DNA of 8,345 nt from an uncultured Frankiales bacterium (GTDB lineage: Bacteria; Actinomycetota; Actinomycetes; Mycobacteriales; SCTD01), in NCBI GenBank assembly GCA_946479905.1, contig CAMLIA010000183.1, forward strand, positions 1 through 8,345, written 5' to 3'. A program made the position numbers and the translations under genes. The notes below the pieces were generated by a model, which did no database searches, had not been told where the DNA came from, and saw only the letters and a list, made by a program, of their open reading frames with translations. Below, piece after piece: positions 1 through 6,240 of the stretch. The number at the start of each line of letters is the position of its first letter. Within the stretch, counting starts at the first letter, position 1.

Positions 1-358
1 CCGTGCCGCCGGCGATGGCGGGGCCCTCGACGGCGGCGATCAGCGGCTTGGTGAGGCGGTAGTGCCGCAGCAGCGCCTTCCACGCCATCCCGGCGTCCTC
101 GCTGTAGCGCTTGGCGTGCTCGTCGCCGGGGTCCGGCGCGCTCATCATCGCCTTCAGGTCGGCGCCGGCGCAGAAGACCTCGGTCGACCCGGTGAGGATG
201 ACGACCCGGATGTCGTCGTCGCTGTCGGCCTGGACCCAGGCGTCCGCCATCCGCGACAGCATGTTGGGGGAGAAGGCGTTCTTGGCCTCCGGGCGGTTCA
301 TCGTGCAGACGAGGGTGTGGCCGACCTTCTCGACCAGCAGGTGCTCGGGCGCGCTCAC
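1..358 (-). CDS. echA19: Enoyl-CoA hydratase, EchA19-like, C-terminus off the left edge
   Basis: Crotonase-fold hydratase; only the first 119 residues are in the window. The GTG start (358-356) overlaps the ferredoxin stop as GTGA. A perfect AGGAGG (plus positions 366-371) lies 7 nt upstream inside the ferredoxin gene, so translation is probably coupled. The fragment shows the usual N-terminal features: MNRPEAKNA (about 20-28), VVILTG (52-57), the oxyanion-hole segment FCAGADLK (62-69), then RLTKPLIAAVEGPAIAGGT (101-119). That last run and the overall spacing strongly resemble EchA19 of M. tuberculosis as I remember it. EchA19 adds water to the steroid C24 2-enoyl-CoA during side-chain beta-oxidation. 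The catalytic glutamates would lie in the missing half, so activity cannot be judged. A generic enoyl-CoA hydratase is the alternative; the neighbouring steroid genes favour EchA19. Confidence 0.85.
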   Translation of the reverse strand, partial: MSAPEHLLVEKVGHTLVCTMNRPEAKNAFSPNMLSRMADAWVQADSDDDIRVVILTGSTEVFCAGADLKAMMSAPDPGDEHAKRYSEDAGMAWKALLRHYRLTKPLIAAVEGPAIAGGT

Positions 359-576
359 GGGAAGACCTCCTCGCCGGTCTCCGCGTCGGTGGCGCTGATC
401 GCCTCGACCGGGCAGCTCTCGAACGCCTCGATGACCTCGGGGGTCTCGGTGACGGGGTTCGCCTTGACGTAGGACTTGCGGTCCTCCTTGGCGCCGAACA
501 CGTCCGGCGCGAAGTTGCGGCAGTAGCCGCTGCTGATGCACGTGGGGCCGACCTCGACCTGGAGCTGTCTCGACAT
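355..576 (-). CDS. Ferredoxin, single 3Fe-4S cluster type (CxxSxxC)
   Basis: A 73-residue electron carrier. The cluster ligands are C13 and C19 in CISSGYC and C55 in SCPVEAI. The position that would hold a fourth cysteine in 4Fe-4S ferredoxins is S16, so a 3Fe-4S cluster is expected. After C19 comes NFAPDVF, typical of actinobacterial P450-partner ferredoxins. The acidic C-terminal half is also usual. Such proteins pass electrons from a ferredoxin reductase to cytochromes P450; the natural partner here would be a sterol P450 (CYP125/CYP142 type), which is not in the window. I chose the ATG at 576-574 because the protein then begins directly at the conserved fold. No Shine-Dalgarno sequence precedes it, but a TACGGT hexamer ends 7 nt upstream, so the message may be leaderless. 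It is cotranscribed with the downstream hydratase. Confidence 0.9.
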   Translation of the reverse strand: MSRQLQVEVGPTCISSGYCRNFAPDVFGAKEDRKSYVKANPVTETPEVIEAFESCPVEAISATDAETGEEVFP

Positions 577-583
577 GCTGGGG

Positions 584-589
584 ACCGTA
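584..589 (-). promoter_or_regulatory. Possible -10 box for the ferredoxin-hydratase operon
   Basis: On the minus strand this reads TACGGT, matching TANNNT, and ends 7 nt before the ferredoxin ATG. Transcription would then start at or next to the start codon, consistent with the lack of a ribosome binding site. No good -35 hexamer is visible; the KstR-like palindrome occupies that zone. The same hexamer and the same TANNNT-7 nt-ATG spacing idea recur elsewhere in the window. This is inference from sequence only. Confidence 0.4.
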
Positions 590-611
590 ACGCAGCGGTG
601 CCCGATCGTGC

Positions 612-625
612 TAGAACCTGTTCTC
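612..625. promoter_or_regulatory. KstR-like operator, ferredoxin / LLM divergent region
   Basis: TAGAACCTGTTCTC is a near-perfect palindrome (AGAAC-CT-GTTCT) matching the mycobacterial KstR pattern TnnAACnnGTTnnA except at one end base. It lies between the divergent ferredoxin and LLM oxidoreductase genes, 36 bp from one start and 18 bp from the other, so one bound repressor could silence both directions. KstR is a TetR-family repressor released by 3-oxo-sterol-CoA. The repressor gene is not in view; assignment rests on the motif and on the identity of the flanking genes. Confidence 0.85.
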
Positions 626-633
626 ATTCCTGG

Positions 634-638
634 GGAGG
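634..638 (+). promoter_or_regulatory. Ribosome binding site of the LLM oxidoreductase
   Basis: GGAGG within GGGGAGG lies 4 nt before the GTG at 643. It decides the start: an in-frame GTG at 598 would place the operator inside the coding sequence and has no such site. Confidence 0.7.
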
Positions 639-642
639 TGCC

Positions 643-1599
643 GTGCGCATCGATGTCCGCCTCGACGCTGCACTGCCGGACGTGCCGCGTGCGGTGGCGG
701 AGCTGCGGGAGGCCGGCGTCGCCGGCGTCTTCACCTACGAGGGCGCGTCCGACCCGTTCCTCCCGCTCGCGGTGGCAGCCGGCTCCGGGCTCGACCTCTA
801 CACCAACCTCGCCATCGCGCTGCCGCGCTCCCCGATGCACCTCGCCTACCTCGCCCAGGACCTCCAGCGGGCGTCCGGAGGCCGGTTCTCGCTCGGACTG
901 GGGTCGCAGGTGCGCAAGCACGTGGTCGAGCGGTACGGCGGGACCTGGGACAAGCCCGTGGCGCAGATGCGCGAGTGGGTGCTCGCGGTCAAGGCCATCC
1001 AGGCGGCCTGGGCAGCGGGGGAGCAGCCGTCGTTCGAGGGCCGGTGGACGCGGCACACCTACTGCCCGCCGCTGTTCGTCCCGCCCGACGTGCAGCCCGC
1101 GCCCGTGCTCGTGGGTGCGCTCGGGCCGCGGATGACGGCGATGGCGGTGGAGGTCGCCGACGGCCTGCTCGTGCACCCGTTCTGCAGCGAGGCCTCGCTC
1201 GACCGGACCCTTGCCGACGTGCCCCTGGACTTCCCGGTCGTCGGCCAGTCGATCGTGGGCGTCGGGCTCACCGACGAGGAGGTCGCGACGGCGCGCACCG
1301 CCGTGCGCGGCCTGATCGCCTTCTACGGCAGCACCCCCGCCTACCGCACGGTGCTCGACGTGCACGGCTGGGGTGACCTCCACGAGCGGCTGCGGGCGCT
1401 CACGAGAGAGGGTCGGTGGTCGGAGCTGCCGGCTGCGGTCACCGACGAGGTCGTCGACACCGTCGCGCTGGTCGGCTTCCCGTCGTACGTCGCCGAGGGG
1501 CTGCGCCGCAGGTTCGCCCGCTGCACGCGGATCGCCCTGTCCACCCCTTATGCGGTCTCGGTCCCGGCGCTCGCGGAGCTCGCGGCTCTTGCCCGCTGA
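643..1599 (+). CDS. LLM-class F420-dependent oxidoreductase
   Basis: A 318-residue protein of the luciferase-like monooxygenase superfamily, TIM-barrel, expected to use coenzyme F420 (or FMN) in the cytosol. Visible family features are the N-terminal beta strand RIDVRLD, LYTNLAIALPRSPMHLAYLAQDLQRASGGRFSLGLGSQ (about 52-89; the P-x-x-A-x-x-A-x-x-L and GRF-LGLG elements shared by F420 enzymes), PVLVGALGPRMTAMAVEVADGLLVHPF (154-180), and a C-terminal LVGFPSYVAEGLRRR. The length and the VGALGPRM segment suit the MSMEG_2256-type subfamily (TIGR03617, by recall). A gene of this superfamily, Rv3520c, belongs to the M. tuberculosis KstR regulon near echA19, which agrees with the operator just upstream. 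The substrate is unknown; a steroid intermediate is a guess from context. The GTG start was chosen for its ribosome site and because translation then follows the operator. The protein looks complete. Confidence 0.87.
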   Translation: MRIDVRLDAALPDVPRAVAELREAGVAGVFTYEGASDPFLPLAVAAGSGLDLYTNLAIALPRSPMHLAYLAQDLQRASGGRFSLGLGSQVRKHVVERYGGTWDKPVAQMREWVLAVKAIQAAWAAGEQPSFEGRWTRHTYCPPLFVPPDVQPAPVLVGALGPRMTAMAVEVADGLLVHPFCSEASLDRTLADVPLDFPVVGQSIVGVGLTDEEVATARTAVRGLIAFYGSTPAYRTVLDVHGWGDLHERLRALTREGRWSELPAAVTDEVVDTVALVGFPSYVAEGLRRRFARCTRIALSTPYAVSVPALAELAALAR

Positions 1600-1618
1600 C
1601 TGGAACAGGTTCTAGGTT
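1589..1618 (+). promoter_or_regulatory. Possible promoter of the phosphotransferase-MBL operon
   Basis: TTGCCC (1589-1594), an 18 bp spacer, then TAGGTT (1613-1618). The -10 ends 7 nt before the ATG at 1626, so the transcript would start at the ATG, and no Shine-Dalgarno is present in the 26 bp gap. The -35 lies inside the last codons of the LLM gene. A repressor on the palindrome at 1601-1614 would cover the spacer and the start of the -10. Confidence 0.45.
1601..1614. promoter_or_regulatory. KstR-like operator upstream of the phosphotransferase
   Basis: TGGAACAGGTTCTA matches TnnAACnnGTTnnA at every fixed base. It begins one base after the LLM stop codon and ends 11 bp before the next start, so the three genes downstream can be regulated independently of the LLM gene. 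Confidence 0.87.
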
Positions 1619-1625
1619 CGGCCCC

Positions 1626-2672
1626 ATGCCTGCGAACTCCCAGCGCGACGTCGAGCAGTCCAGGAAGGCCCTCGCCGGCTGGCTCGGCGACAAGGTCGGG
1701 GCGGAGGTCAGCCTCGGCGACTTCGGCGGGCCCGGCGCCACCGGCTTCTCCAACGAGACGATCATCGTCGACGCGACCTACGGCGGACGGACCGAGACGC
1801 TCGTCGTCCGCGTCGCCCCGACCGGCTACACGCTGTTCCCCGACGCCGCGTTCGAGGAGCAGTACACGATCCTCACGACCCTCAAGCAGCAGACGTCGAT
1901 CCCGGTCCCGACGGTCAAGTGGTACGAGACGGACCCGTCCGTGCTCGGTGCCCCCTTCTTCGTCATGGAGTTCGTCGACGGGGTGATCCCGCCCGACAAC
2001 CCGCCGTACACGCTCGACGGCTGGCTCAAGGAGGCCACGCCCGAGGTGCAGGAGAAGGTCTTCTGGGGCGCCATCGACAGCATCGCGGACATCGCCGCGC
2101 TCGACCCGGCGACCCTCGCGCTGCCGACGCTGCTGCACGGCCTGGACGCGCAGCTGGACTACTACGAGGGCTTCATGGAGGGCGTCGAGAAGCACGAGGA
2201 GCTGGCCGTCGCCCGGCGTGCCTTCGCCTGGCTGAAGGCCAACAAGCCCGAGGACGACGGGACCGTCTTCTGCTGGGGCGACTCGCGCGTCGGCAACGTC
2301 ATGTACACGCCGGACGGGGACCGGCTCGCGGTCGTCGACTGGGAGATGGCCTGCTTCGGCTCGCCCAGCCAGGACATCGCGTGGACGTGGTTCCTCGACC
2401 GGCACCACGCCGAGGGGATGGGCGCTCCTCGCCTGCCGGGGTTCCCGTCGAAGGAGGCGATGATCGCCCGGTTCGAGGAGCGGTCGGGCCGGTCGGCCAA
2501 GGCCTTCGACTACTACGAGCTGTTCGCCGGCTTCCGGTTCTGCGTGATCATGGGCCGGCTCACGGTCATCTTCAAGGACTGGGGGCTCATCCCCGCCGAC
2601 AACGACATGGCGTCGAACAACGCGCCCGCCCGACTGACCGAGCAGATGCTGAACGAGATGGGTGCGGCCTGA
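1626..2672 (+). CDS. Phosphotransferase-family protein (APH/choline-kinase-like)
   Basis: A 348-residue cytosolic protein with the small-molecule kinase fold. The order is a glycine-rich loop GGPGATGFSNE (34-44), LVVRVAP (59-65) at the usual ATP-lysine strand, the hinge VMEFVDG (113-119), the catalytic loop CWGDSRVGNVM (216-226; D219, N224) and the metal-binding VVDWEMACFG (236-245; D238). Two classic residues differ: the Brenner-motif histidine (HGD) is tryptophan, and the ATP lysine position is R62. Both changes are common in the bacterial subgroup found beside acyl-CoA and steroid genes; M. tuberculosis Rv3168 is a structurally known relative. That subgroup has no settled substrate. Antibiotic resistance is unlikely given the operator and neighbours. 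The stop overlaps the next start (TGATG), suggesting coupled translation. The ATG at 1626 lacks a ribosome site and may be leaderless. Confidence 0.85.
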   Translation: MPANSQRDVEQSRKALAGWLGDKVGAEVSLGDFGGPGATGFSNETIIVDATYGGRTETLVVRVAPTGYTLFPDAAFEEQYTILTTLKQQTSIPVPTVKWYETDPSVLGAPFFVMEFVDGVIPPDNPPYTLDGWLKEATPEVQEKVFWGAIDSIADIAALDPATLALPTLLHGLDAQLDYYEGFMEGVEKHEELAVARRAFAWLKANKPEDDGTVFCWGDSRVGNVMYTPDGDRLAVVDWEMACFGSPSQDIAWTWFLDRHHAEGMGAPRLPGFPSKEAMIARFEERSGRSAKAFDYYELFAGFRFCVIMGRLTVIFKDWGLIPADNDMASNNAPARLTEQMLNEMGAA

Positions 2673-3760
2673 TGCTCTCTCCCCTGGACGAGCTCCCGAT
2701 CCACCAGGTCGCGGAGACGATGGCGACGGTCGGCACGTCCGACCGCAACTTCTACGACCGCTGCTACTTCTCGCTGCACGGGTCGACCGACGAGTTCTTC
2801 CTGACGATGGGGCTCGGGCAGTACCCGAACCTCGACGTCACCGACGCCTTCATCTGCGCGTCGTACGGCGACAAGCAGACCGTCGTACGCGCCTCCCGGC
2901 CGCTGGGGCTGAACCGCCTCGACACCAAGGTGGGACCGCTGCGGGTCGAGGTGATCGAGGGGCTCAAGAAGGTCCGGTTCGTCTGCGAGGAGACCGACGG
3001 CTTCGCGATGGACGCGGTGTGGGAGGGGCTGGTGCCCGCCTACGAGGAGCCGCGGATGACGATGGAGTCGCCGTTCGGCCGGCAGACGATGAACACGATG
3101 CGGTTCCTGCAGACGGGCTCGTGGGAGGGCTCGCTGATGCTGGACGGCAAGCAGATCGCGGTGACGCCGGACCGCTTCGGCGGCTCGCGCGACCGCTCGT
3201 GGGGAGTGCGCCCGATCGGCGAGCCCGAGGGCGGCAAGCCGACGATGCCGATCAACGGCTTCTACTGGAACTACTTCGTGGTGCGGTTCGAGAAGTCCTC
3301 GATCGTCTACATGTGCCAGGAGGACGGGCTCGGCCGGCGCACCCTCGAGGAGGGCATCCGGCTGCACCCGGACGGCCGCGTCGACCGCCTCGGCCGGCCG
3401 GAGCACCAGCTCCGCTTCGCGCCCGGCACCCGCATGGTCACCGGCGCCACGATCCGCTTCGCCGGCGGGCTGGTGCTCGAGGGCGAGGCCGTCCGGCCGA
3501 ACCACCTCTCGCGGGGCACGGGCTACGGCCACGACGCCGACTGGAAGCACGGGATGCACCAGGGCGACGAGCTCGTCGTGCAGCGCATCGACTTCGACCT
3601 CGCCGACCCGGCCATGGTCCCGATCCCCGGCGCGATCGTCGATCACCTCGGTCGCTACACCACCAACGAGGGCGACGGCGAGGGCTGGGGGCTGCTCGAG
3701 GTCATGACGATGGGCCCGCACCCCCAGTACTTCACGGCTTGGGACGACGTTGCCTCCTGA
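2672..3760 (+). CDS. Conserved protein of unknown function with DRSWGVR motif
   Basis: I do not recognise a function. The 362-residue protein has no signal peptide or membrane segment. It is rich in beta-strand patterns and aromatic residues (GFYWNYFVVRF, 196-206), with a conserved-looking GGSRDRSWGVRP (170-181), FGRQTMNTMRF (135-145) and RPNHLSRGTGYGHDADWKHGMHQGDE (275-300). The RDRSWGxR element and strand pattern recall the lipocalin-like AttH/CrtC-type proteins and the DUF7064/DUF7065 families often found beside phosphotransferases; this is recall, not a search. The ATG overlaps the preceding stop as TGATG and the next gene starts inside its last codons, so it is the middle of a translationally coupled trio. 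Binding or modification of a hydrophobic steroid-related ligand would fit the lipocalin idea but is inference only. Confidence 0.75.
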   Translation: MLSPLDELPIHQVAETMATVGTSDRNFYDRCYFSLHGSTDEFFLTMGLGQYPNLDVTDAFICASYGDKQTVVRASRPLGLNRLDTKVGPLRVEVIEGLKKVRFVCEETDGFAMDAVWEGLVPAYEEPRMTMESPFGRQTMNTMRFLQTGSWEGSLMLDGKQIAVTPDRFGGSRDRSWGVRPIGEPEGGKPTMPINGFYWNYFVVRFEKSSIVYMCQEDGLGRRTLEEGIRLHPDGRVDRLGRPEHQLRFAPGTRMVTGATIRFAGGLVLEGEAVRPNHLSRGTGYGHDADWKHGMHQGDELVVQRIDFDLADPAMVPIPGAIVDHLGRYTTNEGDGEGWGLLEVMTMGPHPQYFTAWDDVAS

Positions 3761-4757
3761 GCCCCAGCCGCCGGTCGCCTCCGTCGCGCCCGGCATCTGG
3801 ATGGTCCCGACCGTGGTCCCCGACAACCCGATCGGCTGGACCCAGACCTACGTGCTGGAGTCGTCGCAGGGGCCGTTCCTCGTCGACACGGGGTGGAACC
3901 ACGACCTGGCCTGGGCGGACCTGACGGCAGGCCTCGTCGCGTGCGGCACGTCGGTCGAGGAGGTGCAGGGGGTCCTCGTCACGCACCACCACCCCGACCA
4001 CCTCGGGCTGGTCGGCAGGGTGCGGGCGGCCAGCGGGTGCTGGGTCGGGCTGCACGAGGCCGACATCGAGCTCGTACGGCGGCACCGGCAGCTGCTCGCA
4101 GACGACCCCGAGGGCTTCGACGCCGACACCCAGGCCAAGCTGCTCGAGGCCGGTGCGGGCCAGTGCGACGTCGACGAGGTGCGCGCCGCCTCGCGGTTCA
4201 TGAGCATGCCGATGCCCGAGCTGCCGGACCGGCCTCTGGACACCTCGGTGCTGCAGCTCGGCGACCGGCGCGTGGAGCTGCTGCACACGCCGGGTCACAC
4301 CCCGGGGCACCTCTGCCTGCGGGTCGACGGCCGGCTGCTCACGGGCGACCACCTGCTGAAGACCATCAGCTCGCACGTCGGGCTGTACGGCTTCGAGGAG
4401 CCGGACGGGGACCCGCTCGGGGACTTCCTGAGCTCCCTGCGGCTGCTCACCGGGGACGAGCCGACCGAGGTCCTCCCGGCCCACCGCGGCCTGTTCACCG
4501 GCGTCGACGCGCGCGTGGAGGAGCTGCTCGGCCACCACGAGCAGCGCTTCGCCGACATCAAGGAGGTGCTCGCGGCGGGACCGGTCACGCCGTGGGCGCT
4601 GTGCCGCGCCATGACCTGGAACCGGCCGTGGGACGAGCTGCCGCGCCTGATGCTGCGCGCCGCCCTCGCCGAGACGATGGCGCACGTCCGGCACCTCGAG
4701 CTGCAGGGCGTGGTCGTCGTCGAGCCGGGGGCGCCGACCCTGCTCCGCCTCGCCTGA
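3750..4757 (+). CDS. Metallo-beta-lactamase-fold hydrolase with C-terminal winged helix
   Basis: A 335-residue hydrolase with a complete dinuclear metal site: THHHPDH (78-84, HxHxDH ligands H79, H81, D83, H84), H183 in HTPGHTPGH (179-187), D200 in LLTGDH and H245 in LPAHRG. Residues from about 261 (HHEQRFADIKEVL through AETMAHVRHLELQGVV) resemble the winged-helix tail of LACTB2-type MBL proteins. Members of this superfamily cleave thioesters, lactones, esters or nucleic acids. The steroid-CoA context makes a thioester or lactone substrate plausible, but no residue visible here fixes it. The start is TTG at 3750, 11 nt inside the end of the upstream gene, since the next in-frame ATG would be codon 18, inside the first beta strand. 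No strong ribosome site is seen, so coupling to upstream translation is likely. It closes the operon. Confidence 0.87.
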   Translation: MPPEPQPPVASVAPGIWMVPTVVPDNPIGWTQTYVLESSQGPFLVDTGWNHDLAWADLTAGLVACGTSVEEVQGVLVTHHHPDHLGLVGRVRAASGCWVGLHEADIELVRRHRQLLADDPEGFDADTQAKLLEAGAGQCDVDEVRAASRFMSMPMPELPDRPLDTSVLQLGDRRVELLHTPGHTPGHLCLRVDGRLLTGDHLLKTISSHVGLYGFEEPDGDPLGDFLSSLRLLTGDEPTEVLPAHRGLFTGVDARVEELLGHHEQRFADIKEVLAAGPVTPWALCRAMTWNRPWDELPRLMLRAALAETMAHVRHLELQGVVVVEPGAPTLLRLA

Positions 4758-4770
4758 GCGCTCGCCGGTT

Positions 4771-4795
4771 GCACCGCGAAGCGGGGTGCCTTCGC
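4771..4795. terminator. Hairpin just after the MBL gene, possible terminator
   Basis: Two mutually exclusive stems are possible 14-18 nt past the stop codon. One is GCGAAG (4776-4781) with CTTCGC (4790-4795) around an 8-nt loop. The other is GCACC (4771-4775) with GGTGC (4785-4789), with GC/GC pairs and a GAA loop inside. No T-run follows, as is common in actinobacteria. Function as a terminator is inferred from position. Confidence 0.4.
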
Positions 4796-4864
4796 TCATG
4801 CACGCGCCCGGCCCGAGAGCGCCGGTTGGGCACGCTCAGGAGCCCGGCGCGGACCGGGTCAGGT

Positions 4865-4909
4865 GTGCATGGGGGAAGGGACCACCCGCAGGTGGCTGCC
4901 CGCATGCAC
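4865..4909. terminator. Interrupted inverted repeat between convergent genes, possible bidirectional terminator
   Basis: The outer arms GTGCATG (4865-4871) and CATGCAC (4903-4909) pair perfectly. They are extended by GGG (4873-4875) with CCC (4899-4901) past one G/G mismatch. Inside is a perfect 5-bp hairpin CCACC-CGCA-GGTGG (4882-4895). The structure ends 13 bp before the thiolase stop codon on the opposite strand, so it could serve both converging transcripts. No T-tract is present on either side. The 165 bp spacer holds no convincing gene. Confidence 0.4.
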
Positions 4910-4922
4910 GCCGGCCGGGTCC

Positions 4923-6173
<1,251 letters not shown>

Positions 6174-6174
6174 C

Positions 6175-6188
6175 TAGAACAGGTTCTT
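6175..6188. promoter_or_regulatory. KstR-like operator, chsH2 side
   Basis: TAGAACAGGTTCTT, with palindromic arms AGAAC and GTTCT; only the last base departs from the consensus. It overlaps the TTGACC -35 of the chsH2 promoter by two bases, so a bound repressor would block polymerase there. Confidence 0.88.
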
Positions 6189-6216
6189 GACCGGTGCGGA
6201 ACGCGCTGGTTACGGT
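6187..6216 (+). promoter_or_regulatory. Probable promoter of the chsH2-chsH1-ltp2 operon
   Basis: TTGACC (6187-6192), an 18 bp spacer, and TACGGT (6211-6216): five of six -35 bases match TTGACA and the -10 fits TANNNT. The start would be near 6223, leaving a leader of about 18 nt that carries the ribosome site. This is the best sigma70-like promoter in the window. Confidence 0.65.
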
Positions 6217-6230
6217 CGCGACATCACCCC

Positions 6231-6236
6231 GAGGAG
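6231..6236 (+). promoter_or_regulatory. Ribosome binding site of chsH2
   Basis: GAGGAG, 4 nt before the GTG at 6241. It favours that start over an in-frame TTG at 6187, which would lie inside the operator and promoter. Confidence 0.7.
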
Positions 6237-6240
6237 CTCC

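Noticed and set aside
598..642. GTG at 598 as an alternative LLM start
   Set aside because: It would put the operator inside the gene, adds a non-conserved 15-residue leader and has no ribosome site; GTG 643 follows GGGGAGG.
577..1383. Long upstream minus-strand extension of the ferredoxin frame, antisense to the LLM gene
   Set aside because: It is Arg/His/Gly-rich shadow coding with no family pattern. The real protein begins at the ATG at 576-574, where the ferredoxin fold starts.
1626..2672. Aminoglycoside resistance gene
   Set aside because: The kinase fold alone is not evidence for resistance; the sterol operator, the W-for-H change and the neighbours argue for a metabolic role.
2513..3826. 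437-codon minus-strand frame opposite the DRSWGVR gene
   Set aside because: The plus-strand gene has operon overlaps and protein-like composition; this frame is rich in Arg/His/Val repeats typical of shadows.
4763..4830. Imperfect direct repeat around CGCCGGTTG (about 4764 and 4820) as a possible attachment site or mobile-element scar
   Set aside because: The shared run is only about nine bases in very GC-rich DNA, with no integrase, target duplication or disrupted gene nearby.
6187..6240. TTG at 6187 as an alternative chsH2 start
   Set aside because: It is itself the -35 of the promoter and overlaps the operator; GTG 6241 follows GAGGAG and gives the family length.
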